A stretch of 64,000 nt of DNA from Lacinutrix himadriensis (lineage in GTDB: Bacteria; Bacteroidota; Bacteroidia; Flavobacteriales; Flavobacteriaceae), in the NCBI RefSeq assembly GCF_001418105.1, contig NZ_LIQI01000006.1, positions 186,001-250,000 on the forward strand. The letters run 5' to 3'. Made by a program: the position numbers and the translations under genes. Shown here piece by piece: positions 53,953 through 61,917 of the stretch; position 1 is the first letter of the stretch, and every line of letters starts with the position of its first letter. Under the pieces are notes generated by a model. That model was given only the letters and a program-made list of their open reading frames with translations. It searched no databases and was not told the DNA's origin.

Positions 53953-54385
53953 AGCACTACAACCATTAAGTAGAGAGCATCATCATGGATTACTATTATC
54001 CTGGAAAATTAGATCTGGATTCAGCAAGAATATTGCCCCAGAACGCATAAGAACGTACGCTAATTGGTTTTTTGAAACACACTTGATTCCGCATTTTGAA
54101 ATGGAAGAAGCACATATTTTCACTATTCTAGAAGAAAAGCACGAACTTATAAAAAAGGCTTTAGCAGATCACAAGCATATAAAAGGTTTGTTTGCTGAAA
54201 CCGAAGACCATGCCATAACGTTAAGTAAAATAGAAGAAGCTTTAGAACAACACATCCGATTTGAAGAACGCGTTTTATTTCCCGAAATACAAAAAATTGC
54301 TACGGAAGCACAAATGCTTCAGATAGAAAAAATACATCAACCAGAATCTTTTGAAGACAATCTGGAAGATGTATTTTGGAAGTAA
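53924..54385 (+). CDS. Hemerythrin-like domain protein
   Basis: The 153-residue cytosolic four-helix protein shows iron-ligand-like histidines and glutamates: LSREHHHGLLLSW (about 16-28), IPHFEMEEAHIF (about 55), LADHKHIKG (about 82) and HIRFEERVLFPE (about 112). Standalone hemerythrin-like proteins bind di-iron and act in oxygen or NO sensing, or iron-sulphur repair. It overlaps the upstream membrane-protein gene by 29 bases, so the pair is translationally coupled. Confidence 0.87.
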   Translation: MQHKPQKRHKALQPLSREHHHGLLLSWKIRSGFSKNIAPERIRTYANWFFETHLIPHFEMEEAHIFTILEEKHELIKKALADHKHIKGLFAETEDHAITLSKIEEALEQHIRFEERVLFPEIQKIATEAQMLQIEKIHQPESFEDNLEDVFWK

Positions 54386-54465
54386 TTAAAAACATAAAGC
54401 TGTTAGATTATAAAAACCTAACAGCTCTAGAAAATGCAGTTTAGAAATAAATACGAAACTGTATC

Positions 54466-55725
54466 TTACTCTTTTTTAAATGTTGTTTTAAATAAACTCG
54501 GCTTAACCGTTATCATTAACCAAGCCCAATTGTTTGTATTATCCGTATTTCCACCTTTTAAAACTTCCATTGTCTCTGTAGCAAACATCTGTGAATATCC
54601 TGCTTGAAAACTAACATCTTTAGTCCATTTATAACCTAAAACCAAATCGAGTTCTGTACCTAAAACATTATCCATTTCTTTTCCGGAAGCATCCACAACC
54701 GTTGCTGCTGAAGAAAAAACATGAGGAATTAATTTTGCTGAAAACTTATCTTTTTGATATGCTATAGTTGCATTAACATCTAATAATCCTACCGAATTTA
54801 TATGGTTTCCGACATAAAAATAATCCATAAAACCATTAAATTTATGGTTGGTACCAAACCAAGGATTAAAAGATTTTATTTTATTTTCGGTACTATTACT
54901 ATCTGCTCCAGAAAGGTATTCGACACCTAATCCTGTTTTAAATTTTTCGTTAATTGTATAAAACACATTTCCTGCAATGTTAAAAGCATTCAAACTTGTG
55001 TTTGCTATTTTTCCGGTTTGATAATACATAGAAGCATCAGCTTGTAACTTATTTTTCTTGTAGTTCATATGCGTACCCAAAGTTTGGTTATAAGCTACTT
55101 TTTGTTCGTCATCTGCATCATAAGCTAAGCCGTTATTCAGTATTAAAAAACTCAAATCAACAGCGTCCAATTTCGTATGATACCAAGCGTATTGAAAAGC
55201 TTTGTAATTATCTACTGTATAGTCTGTATCAAACAACGTTTCCGCATTTTCATTAAAAGCGATTCCAATATCTAATTGATTATTTTCATTTGGTGTATAG
55301 GTAGCAACAAATGCATCATGACTTCTGGCTTGTTGTGCCCAACCAACGTTTCCAAAGATTCTATGGTCATCATAAACAATTTCTTGTCGTCCAAATTTCA
55401 AAGACAATTTAGGATCTAAATATAATTTTGCCCACGCTTCGTGTATTGCTGTTCCATTGGCATCTGAAGTAGATAATGTTGCAACATCTCCCCAAACTCT
55501 AACATTTTGTACTGCCAAATACATCTGTAATTTTTCGCTTTTATAACCAAAATTTAATCGCGTACGCTGCGATATAAATGTTGCAGCATCTGCATCATCT
55601 GCGATTAAGGTTTTGTAACCATGTCTATATTCAAAACGTGGTCTTAATTCTGTTGAAATTTCAAATTCTTGTGCGTAAGAAGTCATTACAACTCCTAAAC
55701 ATAGGATTGTTAATATACTTTTCAT
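54466..55725 (-). CDS. Alginate-export-like outer-membrane beta-barrel protein
   Basis: The 419-residue protein has a signal peptide (ending MTSYAQ) and a beta-barrel with alternating aromatic strands and a C-terminal amphipathic strand. The ELRPRFEYRHGY start and SQRTRLNFGY, LKFGRQEIVYDDHRIFGNVGWAQQARSHDA motifs (in parts) match the alginate-export porin family (AlgE-like). Homologues near nitrite reductase genes may pass substrate. It is 51 bases downstream of the SCO-family gene and probably co-transcribed with it. Confidence 0.85.
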   Translation of the reverse strand: MKSILTILCLGVVMTSYAQEFEISTELRPRFEYRHGYKTLIADDADAATFISQRTRLNFGYKSEKLQMYLAVQNVRVWGDVATLSTSDANGTAIHEAWAKLYLDPKLSLKFGRQEIVYDDHRIFGNVGWAQQARSHDAFVATYTPNENNQLDIGIAFNENAETLFDTDYTVDNYKAFQYAWYHTKLDAVDLSFLILNNGLAYDADDEQKVAYNQTLGTHMNYKKNKLQADASMYYQTGKIANTSLNAFNIAGNVFYTINEKFKTGLGVEYLSGADSNSTENKIKSFNPWFGTNHKFNGFMDYFYVGNHINSVGLLDVNATIAYQKDKFSAKLIPHVFSSAATVVDASGKEMDNVLGTELDLVLGYKWTKDVSFQAGYSQMFATETMEVLKGGNTDNTNNWAWLMITVKPSLFKTTFKKE

Positions 55726-55776
55726 TTTTAGTTCTGTTTTTTACCTGTAAGTTTTTTTTAAACCTTGTAGGATATT

Positions 55777-56493
55777 TTACTGTGTAAGTTCTAGAATGGT
55801 ATCTACGGTATCTTTATTATTTACACCTAAACCTTCTTGTTGGTGTATTAATTCGCCTTTAGTATTAAAGACACTTATTATATTAGAATGTGAAAAATCT
55901 ATTGGTGAAATCTGCTTGTATTTCATAGCAAGTACATTCGCAAATTCACGAACACCGCTTTCGGTTCCTTGTAAAAAAGTCCATTGCTCATCATCCATAA
56001 GATTTTCAATAGCAAAAGCTTTTAAACGTTCTGGTGTATCAGTTTCTGGATCGATACTTATTAGTACAAAATTTAAATCCTTTAGATTTTCCTTTGGGAT
56101 TTCCGCTTCTATATTTCGCATATCTGCTACTAAACGAGGACAAGCAGCTTTACAAGAAGTATAAATCATGACCATCACTAAAGTTTTTCCTTTTAGATCT
56201 TTAAGCTGAATCACCTCACCTTCTTCGGTATTCCATTTAGAAGTTAAATTGAAAATGGATGCTTCCGAAATTTCATTCGTTTCCAATACTTTTGAAGCTT
56301 TTTCTACGGGTTTCAAATCCATATTACAAACAGGACAACTACCAGCTTCGCTATAGGTTTTTGCGCCTTCGCATTGCATAGGACATTGATAAACTGCTAA
56401 TGCTTCCGAAGTATTTTTAGAAGTTTTAGAATTGCAAGCCGTAAAAGCAATTGTCATTACTAAGACTGAAAAAATTATTTTTAAGTGTTTCAT
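55777..56493 (-). CDS. SCO1/SenC-family protein with an N-terminal metal-binding domain
   Basis: The 238-residue lipoprotein (Cys near 20, AFTACNSK) has two parts. The first (about 33-65) is a small heavy-metal-binding domain of the type YQCPMQCEG...CPVCNMDLKPV. The second is a thioredoxin-fold SCO domain with the copper-binding YTSCKAACPRL (Cys pair near 117-121) and a later His in DFSHSNI. SCO proteins deliver copper to oxidases or nitrite/nitrous-oxide reductases. It lies downstream of the nirK cluster on the same strand. Confidence 0.88.
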   Translation of the reverse strand: MKHLKIIFSVLVMTIAFTACNSKTSKNTSEALAVYQCPMQCEGAKTYSEAGSCPVCNMDLKPVEKASKVLETNEISEASIFNLTSKWNTEEGEVIQLKDLKGKTLVMVMIYTSCKAACPRLVADMRNIEAEIPKENLKDLNFVLISIDPETDTPERLKAFAIENLMDDEQWTFLQGTESGVREFANVLAMKYKQISPIDFSHSNIISVFNTKGELIHQQEGLGVNNKDTVDTILELTQ

Positions 56494-56653
56494 TTTTTAT
56501 TCGATTTTAATACCTGATAAACTTCAAAATGATGAGTTAAATTCGTTTCTATTTCCTTTACATATCCATATAAAATAGGACCTTAACTAATGCTATGCTT
56601 ATATTTTCTATCTCATCTAAAGAAAATACTATTCAAATTTACCTTCAATAATT

Positions 56654-57436
56654 TTAAAATTCATTTGGTATATCTTTAACACATCTAAACCCTAAATTCT
56701 TCATAGAGTATTTGGCTTTTAAACTTCCGCGAATAGCATAGCGCATAAAAGCAGCATAATTCATTAAATCTGTAGCATTAACGGCAGCACTTCCGCAGAA
56801 CAAATTATTGTCTTTATCTACATCTTTTCTCGATTCTCCAGAAATTAAAACCGAATTAAAATCCAGCGTCCATTCCCAAACCAAACCATGTAAATCATGA
56901 ACTCCCCAAAAATTTTCAGGATGGAGTCCAATCGTATTTTCATTGGTTCTTGGTGCTTCATACCAAGCAAGAATTTCGGCATTATATTCGGGTTTAACCC
57001 TTGCATCTTTTGTGGTTTTATCTGCCATTGCAGCATATTCCCATTCATCTATCGTTGGTAAGCGTTTACCTTGACATTCGCAATAGTCTTTCGCTGCAAA
57101 CCAAGACACATAAGTAACTGGACTGTTAGGTTTTTCAGAATCTTTTAGTTCCGTATCGGATTTCCAATTCACTAAATATCCTTTATCTGCAAATAAACTA
57201 ATGACATTCGATTTTTGCCATTTCGGATATTTTTTTATAAAATCTACATATTCGGAATTGGTTACTGGATATACATCCATTTCAAAATCTTTAACCGCAA
57301 CTACTGTAGAATCTCTTCCGTATAGCGGTAAATACCGACTACCTTTAATAGAAACCATGCCTTCAGACTGTGCATAAAGCATCGTTTGAAACACTAACAA
57401 AACAAACAAAATTCTAAAGGCCTGGCTTTTTATCAT
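56654..57436 (-). CDS. Formylglycine-generating-enzyme-fold protein, probably non-catalytic
   Basis: The 260-residue exported protein (signal ending MLYAQ) has the FGE-sulfatase fold: FEMDVYPVTNSEYVDFIKKYP near residue 50, KRLPTIDEWEYAA near 123, VHDLHGLVWEWTLDF near 180 and the terminal NLGFRCV. The active-site cysteines of FGE (RYRC-type) are absent: the corresponding segment reads FMRYAIRGS. It lies eight bases after nirK, so a NirK-related structural or maturation role is inferred; no sulfatase is nearby. Confidence 0.85.
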   Translation of the reverse strand: MIKSQAFRILFVLLVFQTMLYAQSEGMVSIKGSRYLPLYGRDSTVVAVKDFEMDVYPVTNSEYVDFIKKYPKWQKSNVISLFADKGYLVNWKSDTELKDSEKPNSPVTYVSWFAAKDYCECQGKRLPTIDEWEYAAMADKTTKDARVKPEYNAEILAWYEAPRTNENTIGLHPENFWGVHDLHGLVWEWTLDFNSVLISGESRKDVDKDNNLFCGSAAVNATDLMNYAAFMRYAIRGSLKAKYSMKNLGFRCVKDIPNEF

Positions 57437-57444
57437 TTTAAAAA

Positions 57445-58887
57445 TTATTTACTTTTTTTAACTTTATCTACCATTTCTTTGGTCACAACGGTTTTGTTAT
57501 TTCCCCAACTGTTATAAACATAAGTCAAAACATTTGCTATTTCATCTGTAGATAACATTTGTCTGGTCATTACACTATTATATTTTTTACCATTAACGGT
57601 GATTTCTCCTGTTTTTCCGTGTAAAACAATTCCGATAGCACGACTTACATCTGCATTTAAATAATCGGAATTTGCTAAAGGAGGAAACGCATTTGGAATA
57701 CCTTGTCCTTCTGCTTGATGACAAGCAAAACAGGTTTGCATATATGCATTTTTACCAAATTCCATTTGCTCTTCAAAAGATTTTGCTGGAATTTCTGATG
57801 CAACCACTTCGTCTGTCGTAGGCATACTTTGAATTCCAGGACCTTCTGGTAAATAAATATCATCTCTAATTTCCCCAGAATATATTTTCTTGTTTTCTTC
57901 ACCTTCTACTTTAAGCATTCCTAAAGCACCTTTATTAAAGGCTCTAAATATGGAGTGATCTACTATAATAAAAGTTCCAGGTACATCGACACGAAATTCT
58001 ACCATTGCTGCACCACCAGCAGGAATCAAAGTAGTTTGTACATTTTCATTAATTAAATCGCCACCTTCAACATGTACTCTGTCGAAAATCTCACCAATAA
58101 CATGAAAAGAAGATACTAGACCTGGTCCGCCATTACCGACAAACAATCTTACCGTTTCTCCTACTTTTGCAGTAATTGCATTATCTCCTGTAAGTGCACC
58201 AACTTTACCATTAAATACTACATAATCTGCTTTTTCATCTACTGCTTTTTGCATATCAAAAGGTTGTAAACCACGTTCTCCATTTGCACCTTTAGTATAG
58301 AAATCTCCTTGCATGATGTAGTATTCTTTATCTACTGGAGGTAAACCGCCTTCTGGTTCCACTAAAATTAGTCCATACATTCCGTTAGCAATATGCATTC
58401 CTACTGGAGCAGTTGCACAATGGTACACATACAATCCTGGATTTAAAGTTTTAAAAGAAAACACTTTTTCATGTCCGGGAGCTACAAAAGAAGATTCTGC
58501 TCCTCCTCCAGGACCTGTAACTGCATGCATATCTATATTATGAGGCAGTTTATTATCTGGGTGATTTTGTAAATGAAACTCTACCTCATCGCCAACTCTA
58601 GTTCTTATAAAGCTACCAGGTACTGTTCCGCCAAACGTCCAATACATATATTCTACTCCATCTGTCATTTCTCCTACTTTTTCTAGGATTTCCATTTTAA
58701 CGATAAGTTTTTTTGCTTTACGTCTTCCCACTGGAGTTGGTACGTGTGGTGGCGAAGTTAATTCTGCTAGCATTTCTCTATTCACAGGAATATCTTCTGT
58801 ATTTGCATATTCTGTTTCTTTGTTATTAAAGCAACTAACCATGGTTAGTGTTAAAATAAGCATCATTAATTTTAGTATTGTTTTCAT
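57445..58887 (-). CDS. nirK: Copper nitrite reductase with fused cytochrome c domain
   Basis: The 480-residue lipoprotein (Cys 19, LTMVSC) has two cupredoxin domains and a C-terminal cytochrome c. Type 1/type 2 copper motifs are visible: [36 protein letters not shown] (in part), [13 protein letters not shown] and [15 protein letters not shown]. The cytochrome domain starts near 370; CFACH gives Cys 386, Cys 389 and His 390, with the axial Met in YNSVMTRQM. It reduces nitrite to NO in the periplasm, with the fused heme acting as electron entry. An Fnr-type promoter precedes it. Confidence 0.96.
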   Translation of the reverse strand: MKTILKLMMLILTLTMVSCFNNKETEYANTEDIPVNREMLAELTSPPHVPTPVGRRKAKKLIVKMEILEKVGEMTDGVEYMYWTFGGTVPGSFIRTRVGDEVEFHLQNHPDNKLPHNIDMHAVTGPGGGAESSFVAPGHEKVFSFKTLNPGLYVYHCATAPVGMHIANGMYGLILVEPEGGLPPVDKEYYIMQGDFYTKGANGERGLQPFDMQKAVDEKADYVVFNGKVGALTGDNAITAKVGETVRLFVGNGGPGLVSSFHVIGEIFDRVHVEGGDLINENVQTTLIPAGGAAMVEFRVDVPGTFIIVDHSIFRAFNKGALGMLKVEGEENKKIYSGEIRDDIYLPEGPGIQSMPTTDEVVASEIPAKSFEEQMEFGKNAYMQTCFACHQAEGQGIPNAFPPLANSDYLNADVSRAIGIVLHGKTGEITVNGKKYNSVMTRQMLSTDEIANVLTYVYNSWGNNKTVVTKEMVDKVKKSK

Positions 58888-58911
58888 ATTAGTTAGTTTT
58901 AATTTATTAGG

Positions 58912-58954
58912 CGAAATTAAAGCAAAGATGAATCTTAAAACATGATAAATATCA
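58912..58954 (-). promoter_or_regulatory. Fnr-dependent promoter of nirK
   Basis: The box TGATAAATATCA (58943-58954) and the -7-like TAATTTCG (minus strand, 58919-58912) have their centres 33.0 bp apart. The box is flanked by CA...CA giving the longer motif ACATGATAAATATCAC. It lies in the divergent region with the universal-stress gene. Confidence 0.8.
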
Positions 58955-59059
58955 CAATAAGGACTTTTTTGTCCTCTTTATTTTTTACACTTCAAATTAC
59001 ATAATAAAAGTTAGATAATTCAGGTTGCAAATCAGTTAGTTACCAATAAATCACAAAGC

Positions 59060-59102
59060 TGATTTAAGTCATATTACTTAAATTATTTTTATAATATCTT
59101 TA
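59060..59102 (+). promoter_or_regulatory. Fnr-type promoter of the universal stress gene
   Basis: TGATTTAAGTCA (59060-59071) is followed by TATCTTTA (59095-59102), with centres 33.0 bp apart. It differs from TAnnTTTG only in the last base. Confidence 0.68.
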
Positions 59103-59122
59103 GAAAATAAATACTAAACATC

Positions 59123-59944
59123 ATGAAAAACATACTATTACTATCGGATTTTTCTATTAATTCAGAAAATGCAATACATTATGCTATGCACTTTTTTAAA
59201 AATGAAAAATGCACCTTTCATGTTATGCATATACATAAAATAGGAAGTTTTACATCGGATGATTTAATGAACTCTCCAAAAGAAAGTATTTATGAATCTA
59301 TCACTAAAGAGCCTAAAGAAAAGCTGCAAGCACTTGTTGAAAATTTAAAAAGCGAATTTAATAATCCGAATTATAGTTTTGAAACGATTATAGATTTCGA
59401 TGTTTTTATTGATGCTATAAATCAGGCTATCAGAAACCAAAAAATAGATTTTGTTGTTATGGGAACCAATGGTGCTTCGGGGGTTAAAGAAGTTCTTTTT
59501 GGTAGCAATACGATTAACGTAGTTAGAAAAGTACAGTGCAAAACGCTAATCATTCCTGAAGGATATACTTATACTCCAATTAAAAAATTATTATTACCAT
59601 TAGATCCCCAGGATACTATTGGTGGAAAACAATTTACAGATCTCTTAGGATTTATAGAAACCTACCAATTACACCTGGATGTTTTAAGAGTGAATCCGAA
59701 TACCGAAAACACCGAAATAGAACAAGAAGACCTATCTAATTTAGCGCTTTTTGATTGTAGCTATCAGGTAGTAAATGAAGTACCAATGGATTTTGCTTTA
59801 TCTAGTTATATGCAAACAAACACCATCGATTTCCTTGCATTATTTGTTAAAAACGAAGGTTTTTTTGAACACTTATTTTCTAAAGCAAACACGAAGATTA
59901 ACCTTTCTAAAATAAGTAAACCAATACTGGTATTACATCCTTAA
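59123..59944 (+). CDS. Universal stress protein (tandem UspA domains)
   Basis: The 273-residue protein has one clear UspA domain (about 1-150) with VMGTNGASGVKEVLFGSNTINVV (ATP-loop G-x2-G-x9-G-S/T), and a second degenerate half (about 155-273; LLLPLDPQD, KANTKINLSKISKPILVLHP) that lacks the loop. Usp proteins bind nucleotides and are induced under oxygen limitation in many bacteria. It is divergent from nirK and appears to have its own Fnr-type promoter. Confidence 0.9.
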   Translation: MKNILLLSDFSINSENAIHYAMHFFKNEKCTFHVMHIHKIGSFTSDDLMNSPKESIYESITKEPKEKLQALVENLKSEFNNPNYSFETIIDFDVFIDAINQAIRNQKIDFVVMGTNGASGVKEVLFGSNTINVVRKVQCKTLIIPEGYTYTPIKKLLLPLDPQDTIGGKQFTDLLGFIETYQLHLDVLRVNPNTENTEIEQEDLSNLALFDCSYQVVNEVPMDFALSSYMQTNTIDFLALFVKNEGFFEHLFSKANTKINLSKISKPILVLHP

Positions 59945-59954
59945 AAGGAATTAA

Positions 59955-60404
59955 TTACAATTTAAAATAAAGAAAATAGTCTTTAATTAATCCTTCTAGT
60001 TTTGCTAATGAAGCTTCTCCTTCTGTATTATTTTTAGCCTCTTTTAAGTTAGAAATTTCATCTAGCATAGGAACTAAAACTACATGCAATTGATCATGAG
60101 GTTCACCAACCATACTGCAGTTTTTAATAATATAACTGGTTTGTTTAGCTAGCTTTTTACCCAAAGCATTGTAATCTTTGTTTGTTTCGGTTTTAAACGC
60201 TTCAATCATTGCATTCATTTTTACAACGCCTCCTTGGGTTTCTGGGTTAGCAAGCCATTTGTTACCATGATTCAATCTTAGTTGCAAAGTATCTAATAAT
60301 GAAATTTCTTTGGTTTCCTTCGTTTTAGTTTGTCCCTTTTTATTTTCGGTATTACAACCAAAGACAAATGCTAAAAGAAGTATTATTACAATTTTCACCT
60401 TCAT
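59955..60404 (-). CDS. Lipoprotein of the nos cluster, unknown function
   Basis: The 149-residue lipoprotein (Cys 17, FVFGCNTE) is helical after a charged linker. The most conserved-looking part is IIKNCSMVGEPHDQLHVVLVPML (quoted in halves: KNCSMVGEPHDQLH, then VVLVPML), which holds Cys, Met and two His in a short span and could bind copper or heme. It is downstream of nosY on the same strand. I do not recognise a family and only infer a role in N2O reductase maturation. Confidence 0.75.
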   Translation of the reverse strand: MKVKIVIILLLAFVFGCNTENKKGQTKTKETKEISLLDTLQLRLNHGNKWLANPETQGGVVKMNAMIEAFKTETNKDYNALGKKLAKQTSYIIKNCSMVGEPHDQLHVVLVPMLDEISNLKEAKNNTEGEASLAKLEGLIKDYFLYFKL

Positions 60405-60434
60405 AATTTATATTATTTAATTGATAATGACGAC

Positions 60435-61217
60435 TTAAAAGTCTTTTTTCTTCGCTTTAAAAACGATTCTTAAAACAGGTAATATTACCCAAACGGTTAA
60501 CATAAAGAAAGATACAACAAGTCCGAAACTTGTACCAAAGAATTGTTTAAAAACAGCTCCTGTGTATCCTAACAATGCCGAAATATCTAGCTTTAATAAT
60601 ATAAGTGTTCTGGATAAATCTATTGGATTTAACATGGTTCCAATTAAGGATAATTTGTCTAGTGGATAATCTTCGAACATAATTAATGTCATTAAAAATA
60701 GTCCGTCATAAATAACAGCAAGAAACAGCCAAAGTAAGATAGCATAACCAAAACCTTTAATTTTATTTTCGTTGGAAAGGGCAATATTAAAAGCTAATGC
60801 CGTAAATATTAAAGTTAAAAAGGTTCCTGTAATTAGTAACAATGAAAAGTCCCAAATGGCACTACTTTCAAACAAACCATAAAAGACAAACGGAATACCT
60901 AAACCTAGAATTAAGCTCATAGAAAGCGATAAAGCGACACCTAGATATTGTCCTAAAAATATGGATGATCTTTTTATGGGTTGTGCTAAAAGGAGCTCTG
61001 TAAATTCCTGGGAATTATAATAATACATGACACCAAAAATGGTTCCTATTAAAGGCACAAGAACAATGATAACATTCATTAAAGTAATTACTGCTTTAGA
61101 TAAGTCGTTGTTTAAAAATAGTAGAACAACACCAAGCAATAAATAGAATGCAAAGTAGACGTAACTCCAACGACTACGCATTAAATCGAAAAAACTATAT
61201 TTTAATATTTTAAGCAT
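60435..61217 (-). CDS. nosY: ABC permease for N2O reductase maturation (NosY)
   Basis: The 260-residue ABC-2 type permease has six predicted helices, with YNSQEFTELLLAQPIKRSSIFLGQY (in parts) in the first cytosolic loop. With NosF and NosD it forms the NosDFY complex, which helps assemble the CuZ centre of nitrous-oxide reductase. It overlaps nosF by eight bases. Confidence 0.9.
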   Translation of the reverse strand: MLKILKYSFFDLMRSRWSYVYFAFYLLLGVVLLFLNNDLSKAVITLMNVIIVLVPLIGTIFGVMYYYNSQEFTELLLAQPIKRSSIFLGQYLGVALSLSMSLILGLGIPFVFYGLFESSAIWDFSLLLITGTFLTLIFTALAFNIALSNENKIKGFGYAILLWLFLAVIYDGLFLMTLIMFEDYPLDKLSLIGTMLNPIDLSRTLILLKLDISALLGYTGAVFKQFFGTSFGLVVSFFMLTVWVILPVLRIVFKAKKKDF

Positions 61218-61917
61218 GATTATCTGTTAATATAGACGCAATTGCATGTTCGAAATCGGGTTGATTGGTCTTGGTTTTTAATTCGGATATTGGTCCTTTA
61301 AAGTAAATTTTCCCTTCCAGAATAAATACTATTTCATCGGATATTTCTTCCACAAAACTCATGATGTGCGAAGTAATAAGTATTGTTTTTCCTTTGGCTT
61401 TTTCGGCTTTGATTAAATCTTTTAAACGGATTAGCGAAATTGGATCTAAACCTGTTGTTGGCTCGTCTAAAATAATTAACGGACTATTAAACATAAAGGT
61501 TAAAACGAGGTTCACTTTTTGCTTGGTTCCTCCAGAAAGGTTTCCTAGTTTTTTGTCTAAAAAAGGTTCTAATCGAAACAATTCTATTAGGCGTTGATCT
61601 TCGTCTGTAGGTTTACGTAAATCTTTAATCATTTTAATTAATTCCCTCACTTTCAAATTACTTGGAAAGTTGGCTATTTGCGGTAAATAATCAATTTTAT
61701 GTCTATACTCTGAGTTTTTCTTAATGTTTTCGCCAAGTACTGTGATATCGCCTTTATTGGGAATAACCATACCTAAAACCGATTTAATTAATGTGGTTTT
61801 ACCAGAACCATTTGGTCCTAGAATAGCAAAAATACCACCTTCACTGATGTTTAAATCCACACCACTTAAGACCTGGTTTTTGCCGAATTTTTTATGTAAA
61901 TTTTGAATGGTTACCAT
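61210..61917 (-). CDS. nosF: ABC ATPase for N2O reductase maturation (NosF)
   Basis: The 235-residue ATPase has Walker A GPNGSGKTTLIKS, signature LSGGTKQK, Walker B LIILDEPTTGLD and the H-loop TSHIM. The short form and gene neighbourhood (nosD, nosY) identify it as NosF. It overlaps nosD by seven bases and nosY by eight, so the set is one transcript. Confidence 0.93.
   Translation of the reverse strand: MVTIQNLHKKFGKNQVLSGVDLNISEGGIFAILGPNGSGKTTLIKSVLGMVIPNKGDITVLGENIKKNSEYRHKIDYLPQIANFPSNLKVRELIKMIKDLRKPTDEDQRLIELFRLEPFLDKKLGNLSGGTKQKVNLVLTFMFNSPLIILDEPTTGLDPISLIRLKDLIKAEKAKGKTILITSHIMSFVEEISDEIVFILEGKIYFKGPISELKTKTNQPDFEHAIASILTDNHA

Noticed and set aside
54398-54426. Hairpin AGCTGTTAG/CTAACAGCT between two convergent genes
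   Set aside because: Neither strand continues into a T-run, so it is not called as an intrinsic terminator, though it may be a weak one.
55796-56164. Antisense open frame of 122 codons within the SCO-family gene
   Set aside because: It is the complement of a well-supported coding gene with clear copper-site motifs.
56515-56526. TGATAAACTTCA, another TGA-N6-TCA sequence, upstream of the SCO-family gene
   Set aside because: At the 33-bp spacing the -7 position would fall inside the SCO coding sequence on the minus strand and shows no match on the plus strand, so this is probably a chance match.
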